From positions 7,835,811-7,899,810 of the forward strand of contig OX439131.1 of NCBI GenBank assembly GCA_949318235.1: a DNA stretch of 64,000 nt, given 5' to 3'. The translations under genes were made by a program, and so were the position numbers. Under the pieces are notes generated by a model that was not told the origin of the DNA, did no database searches, and saw nothing but the letters and a program-made list of their open reading frames with translations. This DNA comes from Ecdyonurus torrentis (lineage: Eukaryota > Arthropoda > Insecta > Ephemeroptera > Heptageniidae). Shown in pieces: positions 14,801 through 28,600 of this stretch; within the stretch, counting starts at the first letter, position 1; every line of letters begins with the position of its first letter.

Positions 14801-15699
14801 AGGATTCAAAACAAATTCCTTTTTTTAGCTCTTTTTACTATTATGAACTTTTTTTATCTTATAGTCAAATAGTATTAAGTAATTTAAAAAAAAGTACTCG
14901 ACTGCAATTAATTTAAAGTAGAGTATAAAATAGTTATGCATGCGACAATGGATTAAAAAAATACCAATAATAATAATAATAATAATATTACCACAACTTT
15001 CATTATTATTCTACATTTGAAAATTATACATAAATTGACCTAATTTATATTCATAAATTTTTATAATTCCCACTTGCTATATAGTTGATAAAATTATTAA
15101 TTCAATTATTATTACATAGATCTATAATATGATTTTATTTAATATCGGACAAATAGAAGTTACGAAGTTATATATTTTTTATTATATGTTATTAGTATTA
15201 TATAGAAAGTCGTGTATGACAAAGAGAATGATAATATTATGATTTTTTGTTTTGTTATTATACTACAGGGCTTATAATATAAAATATAAATGTATATTAT
15301 AGCAAAATTGTTGTTTTGCTGAATAATTAATTCAACATTTTTGTTTATTTAAGTTAATTGTATGTATTGTATTATACGTTCGTACATGTGTATTTAGTAA
15401 GCAAAGAAAATGACTTTCTAATTATTTTCAACTACATGTTATGTATCGTACATTTCACTAAATAACAAGAATATTATTTATTTTACATTCATATAAACTA
15501 AAAATAATATAAATTTGATGTAGGATAAAAGAGTAAAAAAAATAAACGTAGAAAGCATATATATACGAAATATAAGAATAATTTATTGTATTATTATAAT
15601 AGAATTCTTTGTAACAATATGCATAACTTTTGATATTATTTTTTTACATTAACGTTTACAGAATAATTTTATTAAAATTGATAATCTCTCATCTGTTGC

Positions 15700-15830
15700 C
15701 TAGGATAGAGGTTTTCTGTGGTTTTTATCTTCATCATTCCAGGTGAATGCAGGGGAAAGCTCGTTTCATGCCATATATTTTCTTCTAATTCTAGTTCCCT
15801 ACTTATATCCCAATCCTGAACATACTTTCA
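15700..15830 (+). mobile_element. degraded SINE-body fragment
   Basis: Contains GAGGTTTTCTGTGGTTTTTA, then CATTCCAGGTGAATGCAGGG and TAGTTCCCTACTTATATCCC, which parallels the body domain of the SINE at 56921-57330 (GTTTCCACGG, GGCGAATGCCGGG). No A or B box is evident, so it is probably a truncated, diverged copy or a member of a sister family. Confidence 0.45.
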
Positions 15831-16044
15831 TTATTTTAATGTACGATTCATTGCCAAATGGTGTATGAGAGCGACAAGCAAGTTTTAATTTACCTTCCGT
15901 TTATAATGTGTGTCATTCTAATGATTGACTAGATTAAATATGCAGTAAATTAATCAAATATTTTGTGATCACACTATCATTCACATGGTACACAGAAAAA
16001 TACACATCCGACATGAAATTGATGTTCCATGTGAGTGATTCTTA

Positions 16045-16738
16045 AAGGAATAGACCAGTAGTAAACATAGGTATTTACATCACAAAACACTTGATTTGTC
16101 TCAAAACTCAACTGTAAAGCCATAGCAGTGATCAGAAAATGTCAATTTATGCAACCCGCACAACATTTTCTGTCTGTTTCTGACGTCATAAAAAGAATAG
16201 TCGCACAAATAGCATACTTAAGAAAATTTTCACGCTCTCTTGTGGGGCTACATTGACAATCCGGTAAAAAATTGTCATCAGTTTTGGAGATAGTGTTTTG
16301 TGTTTAATTTTTAAAAAAATATATATATTATACATATATATATTTTATGGTGTCAATGACTTTCAATAAGTATAGAGAAACATTATGTCTTACTAATGAG
16401 TGAGTGAGTCGAAGCGGAGGTGGATGTGGGTGGTGTTGCTTGTGGTCGGCCTCAAAGCAGTTGTTCCTTTATTAGTCAATGGTATTTCATTGATCCTTAA
16501 ATGTGATGATATGTTTGTAATAAATTTATATATATTTTACCTTATTTTGAGATTGTCTTAAAGTTGTTTTATATTCTGAATAATATTTAATTAAAAGACT
16601 TATTAATATATGCATTGTATACAACTGAAATTATGAAAAACTCTGACATGTGATTATTGTTAAATGAAAAGTCAGAGCGGACCATGTAAGTGGGTATGTA
16701 CCTTTGTAGCCTCAATAAAAATCAATTATTATTATTAT
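16045..16738 (+). mobile_element. possible composite repeat ending in AATAAA-(ATT)n
   Basis: A region richer in G+C than its flanks holds an 11-base perfect inverted repeat, CACAAAACACT (16081-16091) against AGTGTTTTGTG (16292-16302), with the flanking bases also partly complementary. This suggests a MITE of about 220 bases. Further right, GCCTCAATAAAAATCA runs into ATTATTATTATTATG (about 16721-16738), like the tail at 60482. These may be two separate elements. No coding frame is seen. Confidence 0.3.
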
Positions 16739-17632
16739 GATCACTGCATAGATTTGCGCAAGATACTTCTTCATAAGCCACAGTGTATATTGATGTTCGT
16801 GCGAAACCAGCGTTGAAAGTTGAAAGTAAACCAAATATTCTTTTTGCGGTCAAGAAGAAAGCCATTCTTACTCATTCGGAAAAAAAGCAGTTTTCGCTCC
16901 AAAGTTTACACATTTACTTTTATTGTGATTTCCTTATAAATATATAGTTTTCTTCTCTTTGGCATTTTAATTTTTTCTCTATAGATTTCTAATGTAAGTG
17001 TTGCAAATGTTGATTGCAAAAACTTTAATGTTAATTAAATAAATAATTTTTACCAAATTTCAGCAGTGACAGCTAATTAAATACCTTGTCCAAGAATAGC
17101 TCACTTTTTCTAATTTCATATTATATTTTATTAAATTCTAAATCACATTTCTGGTAAAATATTACATGAAAAAAGAAATATATTATTTTTATTTCTTTTA
17201 TTCAACATCAATATAAAACAAGTATTCTTATTTAAAAAAAAAGGTTCATACCATATCCTTTATTCACATTTTTATTATTATTATTTTTTTTTTTTTCGTT
17301 GTAAAGAGAGAGGAAAAAAAAAAGAAAAAAAAAACGGAACTCAATTTCCATATCTTTGTTATGTACATACAAAATAGAAATATATTTTTCTCCTATTTTA
17401 CAAGTAAGAAAGCAAGATATGAAATTGACAAGTCTGATAGTAAAAAAGAAATAATAATAAATAATAAAAATAATATTGCATTTCTCTCTTTATTTTTATA
17501 TTTGTCACTGTACTTGTAGACAAGCAAACCGGCTTGTCGTGTGCTTTTGCTTCTGATCTCATATCTACTAATATTGATTTTTATTACATCTGCTACCGCT
17601 GGCTTTTTGTTCTTTTCTTTCTTTCTTTCTTT

Positions 17633-17634
<2 letters not shown>

Positions 17635-17677
<43 letters not shown>
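17635..17677. repeat. poly-T tract, about 43 bases
   Basis: Uninterrupted T-run preceded by CTTT repeats. Other A/T homopolymers of 26-32 bases occur at 1874-1904, 20940-20968, 28315-28342, 45427-45458, 51510-51539, 57746-57776 and 63825-63851. Confidence 0.95.
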
Positions 17678-17679
<2 letters not shown>

Positions 17680-18644
17680 CAATATCTCTACGAGTACCTG
17701 AACATTTTGCAATGATTTAGTGTCGGTCAGCTGTTTTTATGTTCCATGACACTACTTTTTTCATCCGATGTTCAATTTTTTTTTATCTTGGCACATGAAA
17801 GTAAAGAACAAAAAAAGAGTCAAGGCTTCATTTCATACGATGACTTTTAGTTATGGTGCTTTTTTTCCAATAATAAAAAAGAGAAGCAAGTAAAATAAAA
17901 ACTATAATACTTACGTTAAAAAAAAGTGTAATATATATTTTATACTATAATATACAATTTCATAATAAAATACAATTGTTATTTAGTGTTAGCAAATTTT
18001 TATTTGTTTTATTTTATTAAACTGTCATCGCACTATTTGAAAATGATGATTTATTTGTTGTTCAATCGAATTGACTTTATTTATTTAATAATTCTGGTTC
18101 GTATTTTGATGATTTATTGTAAATTGAACTGAACTATTGCGGAACAAGTCTATCATATTTCAAATAATTACTATACATTTGACAATTGTAAGGAAAGTAT
18201 AATATATATATATATATATATATATACTGAAAAACATGCAAAATAATAATAAATAAACAGAAAATGAAACTAAAAAGCTGATTATTCGACAATTAGTATA
18301 GAATTCTATATTTAGGTTTTTTGTCTCCGGAATATATTATGATATATTTTAAAAATAATTAAAAAACAGATGTATCAATAGGGTAGAAATATGATGGAAT
18401 AATATCTATAGAAAACATATTGTTTAAGCAAAATCAGACATGACATAATAATAATAAATACAGAAATGGAGATTATTAATAATGAAAAATTCTTAAAAAT
18501 TTAAAATACTAATTTGTTTTATAAGCAGTCTCGGTGCAGTAGTTTTTTTCAAGAAAAAAAAAAACAACGCTTAACACATAGCTTCATGCTTTTAACCTAT
18601 ATAGCCGCTTTTTTACACTAACTGCTTACACTAACATAGTTCCA

Positions 18645-18715
18645 CGATGCTAAAGGATAGGAAATACGGAGACCCTAAGCTTGTTCCACACGCCTCACCA
18701 ATAACCTCGTTTGAA
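18645..18715 (+). repeat. dispersed repeat family C, copy 1
   Basis: ATGCTAAAGGATAGGAAATA, CGGAGACCCTAAGC, then ACGCCTCACCAATAACCTCG. Similar over about 65 bases to 28168-28232. Nature unknown; probably part of a larger interspersed repeat. Confidence 0.5.
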
Positions 18716-19629
18716 ATACGGACAGCAAGCACACAATAGAGTGCCCATAGTACGTCATCTTTGTGTTACGATGAAGCTTACGTTTTGTCTCCTTGTATCA
18801 TTTAACTAATACTAGTTAAGACCATGGACAGAACTGATAGTCACATGGATGGAAGCTCATGATATGAGATATATATATATATATATATATATTATAAAGT
18901 CTCAGTACTGCCAGTACTGTGATTTCATACAAAGCAACAATAATTTAAAATTTATAATAAACTTGTATACAAATAAAATATCTCAAGAATATAATTATAA
19001 TTGTTTTTCGTATTTTAAGTTAAAGTGCTTAAAATAATTTCCAAGCTCTTCAAACGTAAGTGAGAAAGGGGCACGATCCTGATCCTGTAAGATATGATAG
19101 TTATAGACTTAGTGGTCTTGGACTCTGAAATTATATGTAACAATGGTAAAGGACTTATCTTAGCTCAATCAAATGATGTGATATGTAAAATAGTAAATAT
19201 ACATCTCTTATTGTATATTCTGAATGATTTAGTAATAGGAATAATATATTTTAATTTCTTCATTTAAATTTTATTATTATTCTAAATACAAAATTTTACA
19301 TTGAAATTGACTTCTAATTGAATGTACTGTGCGTATTGGAAATATAATTGCATACCGGTACATAATAGTTTTTGAACATAATTCACATGGGAGAGAGAGA
19401 GGCTGAAATGCAACAACCATTCATATTGACTTAAAATCAAGTTGATATAGACACATATGAAAGTTATTATGTGATGTGGGTAAGCTAATTGTGGAGCATT
19501 ATTATACTAAAGCGTACTTCCCTTTTGTGTGATACAAACGCTTTATATATCATTCACAATAATACAAATAAACCATTGTACTAGCTCAACAATTGATCAT
19601 AAATTAGAAACATACAGGAATATTATTTC

Positions 19630-19631
<2 letters not shown>

Positions 19632-19671
<40 letters not shown>
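19632..19671. repeat. (CT)n microsatellite
   Basis: Pure CT run of 40 bases. Confidence 0.97.
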
Positions 19672-19673
<2 letters not shown>

Positions 19674-20935
19674 TTCTCTAATGAATAAATGTTTTATCTA
19701 TTTCCAAGTCTATGGTGCATATTGAAAGTTTTTGATGATATAATTAATTATATTACATTAAACTGTATACATACTTGTCTTTATTAAAGCTAAAGTATTT
19801 ATTCGAAAGTTAAGAGAACTAAATTCCATATTAATAGAGATAAAGTATAATAAGATAGTAAGGTAGTAATTTTGTGCGGTAGAAATATAATAATGTATTA
19901 TTATATGATTGCGTTCTTATAGGGTGGTTTCATTCATGTTAAAGTCGACGCCATAAGTGAGCGCTAAATAACATGGGCCAGTATAGAAAAATAACTCATT
20001 TTGCCAGTTTAAAAATGCTTCGCAATATTTTTGAGAGCACTGATGTTGTTAACATGTTGATTTAGTTTTTCAAGTATGCAAGAAAAATAATAATAACCAT
20101 AAAATAGCTAATTTTCCAAAGAAAATAGCCAAATACTACATTTATCCTATGCTGAGCAATATTATTCATTGCTCAAGAAGAGCATCGAAAAGCTTTCAGA
20201 ATGACGTCAAGCGCACACACCCTATACCTGCACTAACTATGCAATTATTTTATTTTTGCTTAGTAGTGCAATTTTACACCTCTATTTATGAACCTTTATT
20301 TCTTTTCACTTACACTGAATGCAATCCACTTTCTTGAATCGCAAGGAACGGATAAAATCAAAATTTTGCCATTTCACTAATACATGATTGAAGTCATTGC
20401 AGAGTAACGAAAATGTCTTACACACACGCACACAGGGGGGAAGGGTTGCATTCGGTGTGAGTGAGCCAAAAGAATCCATCAGTAGGGGTATGATTTAGCA
20501 AAATGTATATAAGTGAAAATTTATAAAATTGTTTTGCTTGTAATCTGAAGTAGAAATCCATTGAAAAGTAAAATTAGTGTTTTAAAAGGAAAAACTTTTA
20601 ATTTATATATTATTACATGTTAATTTATTTCAAATACGTACTTACTTAAAAAATTTCAATGCTTTTATAATTATTTAAATGTTTTCATAGTAAGTTTTTT
20701 ATTTATTTATATATATTTCTTTCAATTTAAATCTCATTATTTAATTCCATTGCTTAGTTGAGTGATTTCATTGTTATGAAATTTAGTGTTGAAAATCTTT
20801 AAGCGTCACGGGTGAAAACAAAAGACTTAAAATAAATTAAAATAACTTACATGAGAAAGCACCCAAACAAAAAGATGAAAAGTGTCTTCAAAACATTTAA
20901 TTTAAATTTGAAACAAAAATAAGGAAAGCACACAA

Positions 20936-20970
<35 letters not shown>

Positions 20971-22154
20971 AAAAGACGTATTATAACAAAATTCTATTAT
21001 TTATTTAATATTACATTAAATTGAAATAAAATTTGCAAATGAATCAAATTAGAGAGTATAACCCATTTTTTCACAGCCTTTTGATATGTTTTTGATTTTT
21101 TCTTTTTTACGGTGAACTTTTGAAAGTTGATTAAAAATAACCACAAATTATTATAATAAAATATTTTCAAAGTGAAAAATTGATTTCATTTATTTTAGTC
21201 ATTTATTAAACAAAACTACAAATTTATTGAAAATAAATATTCATTTCATTGTTGAGAAGAAAAAAAGCATAAATGAATAAATTATTCTTTTTAATGGTGT
21301 TAACACATTATATTTTTACCAAATAATAAATGTTTATTGTGATTAATGCATAAAAATAGCTATACTTTTTATGACGTATAACTTATGGTATAGAGTTTAA
21401 AAAGGGCTATAAGCCATTAACTGTGGTCATGTTCAAAAAAGGGAGAGAGAGAGAGAGAGAGAACGTTAATCCACCGTATATATAAATGTATTGTAAAGAA
21501 TTAAGGTTATAAATTTTAAAAAAACAATATTTTTAGTATGATTAAATGTTTATAATATATTATATTATAAAAAAAAATTAATTTAATTTGCAGCTTATGG
21601 AGGTTATGTTATCACTACTGCTTTTGAATGCTTGTGAAGTCTATAATGTAGAGCCAGAGCACAGAGCATTGGTAGAGTGAGAGAGGTAAAGGGGGAATGC
21701 ACAACAAAAGGCTATTTATCCTCGGTGTACTTGTGTATATGTGGTCACCAATTATACTTTAATCGCATCACGGAGAAGGTAAACCAATTGTTTATGCGGA
21801 TATATACAGTAATTTAGCCTCTTTTTTTTATTGTTGTTTCTGTTACTGCTGATTTTTGTTACACCAAATTAAATTTGCTTTTAAACACACCCACTCGTAC
21901 ACAAATAAAAAATAAAAAGGAGAGAAGCCATGGAAAAACGACAAAAATATACATAAGCATGGTATTATCTACAAAATTAATGTTTTTATAAGCTTTTCAA
22001 ATCATAAAATGTTTTCTTACTTTCTCGCACGTCTAAATCTGGTCACTCATTGCAATGACATGTATAGACATTTAGGTGGAAGGACAAGTCACAGAGGCTT
22101 TTTGTCCACGTATCATTCGGCATTGACTAATCCCGTAATATAGTCAAAGAGATT

Positions 22155-22284
22155 TACACATGGCTGTCATAATATATTTTACCATTTAAATTTAGTGCAT
22201 ATTTTTTACATAAGAATGAATAACATTGTAAATTAAGCGCTAATTTTGTAATGGTAAAATATATGATGATCACACTCGTGTGTA
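22155..22284 (+). mobile_element. MITE family A copy, 130 bp
   Basis: Flanked by TA on both sides. The left end reads CACATGGCTGTCATAATATA and the right end ends AAAATATATGATGATCACAC then TCGTGTG. Interior landmarks shared with the copy at 62141 are AATATATTTTACCATTTAAA, ACATAAGAATGA and ATTGTAAATTAAGCGCTAAT. TA duplication with short inverted ends suggests a Tc1/mariner-mobilised non-autonomous element. Confidence 0.75.
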
Positions 22285-24395
22285 CGGAAGCGGGAAATGA
22301 ATGGAGAACTATAGGATCGGGAAGGAAACGGCTGCAATAACTGTGGAAATAATATATATAAAAAAACTGTTTCGATATTGACTCGGAATAATGAAGAGAA
22401 CCATTTATCCTAGGTGTCTGTGGCAGAGCAGCGCAATTGTTGATTTTCTGGAAATGGACCGAAAAAGGGAGGCAGACAAGAATAAAAGTGAAAAAATTAA
22501 AATAATAATAAAGCGCAGCAAGCAAGAGACTTTCAAATTTAATAATTATATAACTCTAACCTTTAAAGACTTCTCTCGACTCTTTGAAATTTCTCTAGTA
22601 GTTGCACATTACTCACTTGATATTATTTATATATAATAATGAAAGTATAACAAAATGTTATTATCGTCATTATCTACCTGTTTTAAAAACACTAAAAATT
22701 TACCAATAGAAAAAAATGGTATGGAAAGAAAAATTCATTTAACTTAAACTTAACGAAGCATTGCATAACAATATTCCTTTTTATCGATAATCTATGTCAC
22801 CTATATAGTTGTGTTTTATTTTGGGTTTCTATTTTTCTATTGCTCTTAACTTTTCATTTCTTTCTTTCTTTATTTTTTCAATGCATTTATACTACTCATC
22901 TATGACTTTCTTGGGATAAATGTTTCAACACAAATATTACAATTTTTTTCCCAAGTGCGTATTATAATTTTCTAATAAATTTATATCATTTCATTTTGTA
23001 TAGTACATCATTTCCTGTGGGACTTCTCATGAAAAAATATTTTACTAAAGAAAAGTTGAAAAACAATATTAATAACTACAACAAAATACATTTCATGAAA
23101 GTTTTTTAACAAGTTTTTTTAATAAACAAATTTTTATAAAAGTTTTTTGTTGTTGTTGTTATTTAAATTAAAATATATTATAGTAAAAAAATGTTAAATT
23201 TTTTCTCGGTGTACAGTATTTACACAATTAAAATTCTATTTAGTTATACGATATATGAGACATGAGCTTGTATGGTAGTAACTAGTTTGTTCTAATCTTG
23301 TCTCTTGATACTTTGTACTGTTACTTCTCTCTCTCTCTCTCTCTCTCGTTAACTTTACGTAATAAACGAAAGCTTTACGTATTATCAGGTTTAACACAAC
23401 ACTTACTTGCATGAACAATTTTTTTTATAAAAAAAAAAATTGTCCTCTCTGTAGATAAAACATTGCATTAATGCAATGGGAATAGTCTAATCTTCACTTT
23501 TTAATTCATACATAGTTAAGTGTTTATATATTAATGATATATTTTGTAATGAAAAAATTGAATTTTTATCTCATTAATGTCATTATCTTTATATCATATA
23601 TATACAAACCCTGCTCATTAGCTTCATTCAAATATGTTTATTTATTAAATCGTTTATTTAGACTAGCAGAAAATATGAATCACATGAATTAAATATTTTA
23701 ATAAAAGATAAGTTTTTAATTGCAGAATTTAAAAGTAAAATGGTTCATATCAAAATTAAGTATTTAAGTGACCTGATTTTTACAGGCCATCGCATATGAA
23801 AAAAAAAAGTTTGTGATTGTTTAGCTAACTAGCAACGTACAGTTGATAATAGAAACCTGCAATTATAATTTTAATTTTGTTAGTCACCTACTTGTCACTA
23901 ATGCAGCAGTATTTATAAAATATAAATACTTATTACAGCAGCAGGCATAAACAGACAATTAGTTGCACAGACTGCAATATAGCGTCATAAATTTATCCTG
24001 ATTTCATAAGGAGCAGCTCAGTGAATGCATTGTATAATATAAACAATTTTATATCGAAGTGATTGTATCTTTTAGATTTTACCAACATTTTCATGGTTTA
24101 TTTCAATCGGTAATCTGTCTAGGCCATACATTCCTTCTTTTAGACCTGATTACTGTATTGACCAATAATATATACATTAAATAAGCTGCAATTGAATGTT
24201 TTATCATAAACAATTATTTTGTACATATGATTTGGCTCATTACACATAAAACATTTAGTACAAATCATTTGAAATCCAATATTCTTTCAACAAGCAGCAA
24301 TTTTTATTTATTTATTATTTTTATTTTATTTATTTTTTATTTTTTGGCAAAATACCAAAAGTTAAATTTACGCACACACACACACAAAAAAAAAT

Positions 24396-24396
<1 letters not shown>

Positions 24397-24458
<62 letters not shown>
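24397..24458. repeat. (TA)n microsatellite
   Basis: TA run preceded by a short (CA)7 and an A-run, about 180 bases before the compound repeat at 24638. Confidence 0.97.
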
Positions 24459-24463
<5 letters not shown>

Positions 24464-24634
24464 TGAATATTGTTATGTGTATATAGCGTCGATATATTTT
24501 CATGCCGTATTTCACTTAAAATAGTTGGTATGTAAACATTTGATTTATTCCTGCAAACTCCAAAAAAAAAAAAAAAAAAAAAAAAGTCTATTAGTCACGT
24601 ATATAATAATTTTATTTTAGAAATTGACAATTTG

Positions 24635-24876
<242 letters not shown>

Positions 24877-25399
24877 CGTGTAATATTTTATTATTATTTA
24901 GAATATTTAGTTGCTCATTTACTGAATTCTGCTAGTAAGTATACAAAATTGAGAAGTATAAAATATTGATCAGCAAAAATCTTGAAAATTATGTGAGAGA
25001 GAAAGAGAGAATAAAAATATAACAACGATGAAATTTTTTTGAAAGTTTAGTTCTGTTAAACAAAGAGGATAAAAGTTACAAACTCCTTTTTACTTTGAAC
25101 ATTTAATACTAAATATATATTTTTTTTTATTTAACACATAGCTCTATATAGACAAAAGTTCATTTCAAAGCCATTTTTAGTTTGCGGTTTGACTGCATGC
25201 TTTGGGAGCACAGCCTACCACCCTAACCTTTTGTCAGCTCGATATATTATGAACCACATCCCACCTACATACTACATATAGTATAGGAACCCAATGTATG
25301 TGAAGCTACAGAGATAAAATTTTTACTACTTTACTGATTCATATAGCACAAAATGTAAAATTAGATTTATTTAGGGATGTAATAAAAAAATCTCTCTCA

Positions 25400-25432
<33 letters not shown>

Positions 25433-25627
25433 AGTTGCTCATCTTTCTATACTAAAAACGTCAGATAAGTTCATGGTTCAGATATGATCACATCTACATG
25501 GAAAATACGCTGCATAAATATCTGCATATTAAGATAATAATAATTATAATTGTACTTACCTATTATTTAGCTCTCACTATAGTCTTGAGTATGCGAGGAA
25601 GTAAAATAAAATATTAAATAATATAAT

Positions 25628-25757
25628 TACACACGATTCAAATAATGTAATACGTATTTTACCATTCAAACAATTGCAATTAATTTGCAATTTTATTCTT
25701 ATGAGATAAGCACAAACTGAATTTAAATATTTCAGTATATAATCACAATCGTGTGTA
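25628..25757 (-). mobile_element. MITE family A copy, 130 bp, inverted
   Basis: TA-flanked, ends CACACGATTC and its approximate complement AATCGTGTG. The interior (GTATTTTACCATTCAAACAA, TTTGCAATTTTATTCTTATG, AGATAAGCACAAACTG) is the reverse complement of the interior of the 62141 copy. It is the same family in the opposite orientation, with moderate divergence. Confidence 0.7.
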
Positions 25758-26122
25758 CTTTTCAAATTATATCGAACAATTTCATGAATTGTTAAAGTTA
25801 AAAAAAAAAAAAAATTAAAACAAGTAATTTAATTTTGCATAGATTTTAACAGTGTAAATACAGTTTTTTGAATAAATATTTAAATTCCCAATATTGAAAA
25901 TTATGTACTTGGTATGTTCATTTTAAAATACAGCTTCTCTGGTTAAAAATATATATATATGTTTAAATAATTTTAGCTATATATTTTACAACATAGTCTT
26001 TAATTCTTTATATCAATGACACTGTCAATATTTTAACCATATGTTTTCATGATGTATAATAATATAATTCTGGCATGATACGAGGATTGAGAATGAGTGT
26101 GACATGTTGTAGCAATAAGGGT

Positions 26123-26126
<4 letters not shown>

Positions 26127-26160
<34 letters not shown>
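26127..26160. repeat. (GA)n microsatellite
   Basis: Pure GA run of 34 bases. Confidence 0.97.
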
Positions 26161-26163
<3 letters not shown>

Positions 26164-28167
26164 CTGGTTACTACATCCCCTCAATATCAATATTATTACC
26201 CTGGACATCACAGCAGAGATACTTGACAATGTGAAATGATGAAGAGTGATGCGGCTGTTGACACGTGAACACACATACCTACAAATCATCACGATGTATT
26301 GCAGACATACATTATTGTCATATTGAGAGCAATAATCACTAATTCAAGTATCGTTGTTATATAAGTTCTGCATAATATAGTTACAAATACTACACTTTTA
26401 TAATTTCTCTCATGAAGAAATTTAAAAATCAAGGACTAAAACCGTGAGTATTTTGGGTTTCCTGAGTACAGAGAACCAGTACCGTTTTTCCAATACCAGA
26501 TAAATAAATCTTATTTATAGCAAAAGTTTCTCCTCAATTTGGACTGTTGGATTATGTTAGCTCATAATTTTTTTATTTAATAGAATGGTAATTGTACACA
26601 TTGATCATATTTTTTATTGTACACATCAGCATAAGAAATATAGATCAGTGATGTACACACTCTATGATATAAAATTTTACTTAATTGCCTTATAGAAATA
26701 CTATAGAGCATTATGTTAATCAAAATACATACAAGGTATTCCCATTAGGTAATAGACTAAAATTTTGTATCACATTTTCTATATTCATGATATGCGAAAT
26801 TGGTACCATGTTTAGCAATTATTTTAATAAATTTATATGTTATGTTTTGACGTTACACATAGAACTTAAAAGGAAATGAATTTGTTTGTATCCATGTCTG
26901 AGATACTCTATACTGTAGAGCTGAAATATTTTATAACCAATCAAAAAACATTTTATTTGTTTAATGATCTCTATTTTTTTATTAGATTTTTTTTTTTACA
27001 TGTTAAGAAATATTTATTTAAAAACATATAATTTAATTGAAACTTATAGTTGTATGTTAGAATTAATTAAAAATACTTAAAACCTTTTTGATTTTTTTTA
27101 ATCCGAGGTTACACCAGCTTAAATTTCCACTATTTTACTGTTACATGCATTAGTATTTATTTTTATGCTGCATATATAAAAATGTTACTAGTAAATTTTA
27201 AAAGTATTGTAAATGGAATCATAATAAATAAAACAAAACAAAAATAATATTTCAGTTTTTCTATCACTTTTTATTTTGTTTGTTTAATAAAAAAAATGGT
27301 AATACACGCAAAAATAATAAAATAAAACGTTGAAGAGATATAAATAAAAATTATTGTAGTCCACTGGATTTTAACCCCATATTACAAACAAAAAAAAAAG
27401 TTAAAAAAAAACATCTTAATTTTAATGATCCAATGATATGCCAAAATGCTTATTAAGCATTTGAACGAGCAATCTACTTTTAAAATGTAAGCAACAAAAA
27501 TAAACATAACACTTTCACAAAATAGATTAAATTTAATAATAAAATGTAAAAGGACACATTTAGTTTTATTTTACACAACTTTAAAAAAAAAATGAATATT
27601 TTAACCAATTTAGGTATTACTTTCAAACGAAACAAAACATTTTCAAAAATTGTTTGTTTCAAAGCTCGTTTTATAAACTGTTATACTTTATTTTAGGTGT
27701 TTTACCTAAGCATAAATGTAAAAGGTTTCAGTAAGTTCACTTTATTTATACTCATTCACATACAAATGAAATAATGGAGTTAAAATTTAACATAACATAA
27801 CTATTTATATAGGGAGAATTCCTTGCATATTTTGTCCCGGTCATCCTCATCTCTATACTAATGCTTTATTTATTAACTTGTATCTTTTTAGTTTTGATTA
27901 ACTATATAATATACTTGTCTCTTTCATTTTAGAGAGTTAGAACAATGTTTGTATTTATATTTTTTTCTAATTGATATAGGATTTCTCTTGCATATAATAT
28001 GCGATTTATTTTTCTAATTTTTTAAATTCTAAAATGTGATGAAGGCTATATGATGAAATCTTCTTTATATTAGCTTAAAACATGTAAAATTATAAATATA
28101 GTATTTCTTTTGTAAATATAATATTTATTTTATCAACGTAGTTATCTCAAAAAAAAAATCTTGTAAT

Positions 28168-28232
28168 GCTAAAGAATAAGAAATTAGGGGACCCTAAGCA
28201 TTTCTTGTGAGCTTTACCGCTAACCTGTTTAT
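28168..28232 (+). repeat. dispersed repeat family C, copy 2
   Basis: ATGCTAAAGAATAAGAAATT, AGGGGACCCTAAGC, then GAGCTTTACCGCTAACCTG. The order of matching blocks is the same as at 18645-18715, which supports common origin. Confidence 0.5.
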
Positions 28233-28311
28233 ATATACATATGTGTTGGAAGTTTCTTTTTGTTGAATGTCAGTTTAAAGGCATAACTTGTCCTCACTCG
28301 TACAAATATAA

Positions 28312-28342
<31 letters not shown>

Positions 28343-28489
28343 GAGCTTATATACATACATAATAATATACTGTAGGTATAGTAAGTACATAATACATACA
28401 ATAGGCATATACCGTTGATTTGCTGAGATAGCTATACAATTTATCATAAGTACACTCATCCGATTTCAGTGTTATGGTATGAAGTCACG

Positions 28490-28600
28490 ATCACACGGTG
28501 CAATTTTGTACATTATGCAATACGTTTGATTGACAGTAATCTTTATTTGAAACTAGTAAATTTTCATGATACCAAATTTGTTGTATGCCAACATAATTTA
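28490..28600 (+). mobile_element. repeat family B copy
   Basis: Left end CACACGGTGCAATTTTGTAC, ATTATGCAATACGTTTGATT. Further right, AAATTTTCATGATACCAAAT matches the inverted end seen at 39508-39560, so this copy appears to contain both an end and part of the opposite inner arm. Duplication not identified. Confidence 0.4.

Larger units (their letters stand above)
16740..22154. other. gene-free AT-rich stretch
   Basis: No supported gene. Contains the T-tract at 17635, repeat family C at 18645, a CT repeat at 19632 and an A-tract at 20940. A GC-richer patch near 21640-21790 has no open frame or splice pattern I could support. Confidence 0.6.

Noticed and set aside
22154..22525. 123-codon minus-strand open frame
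   Set aside because: Its C-terminal third lies inside the MITE at 22155-22284 and the remainder has no recognisable domain or conserved composition.
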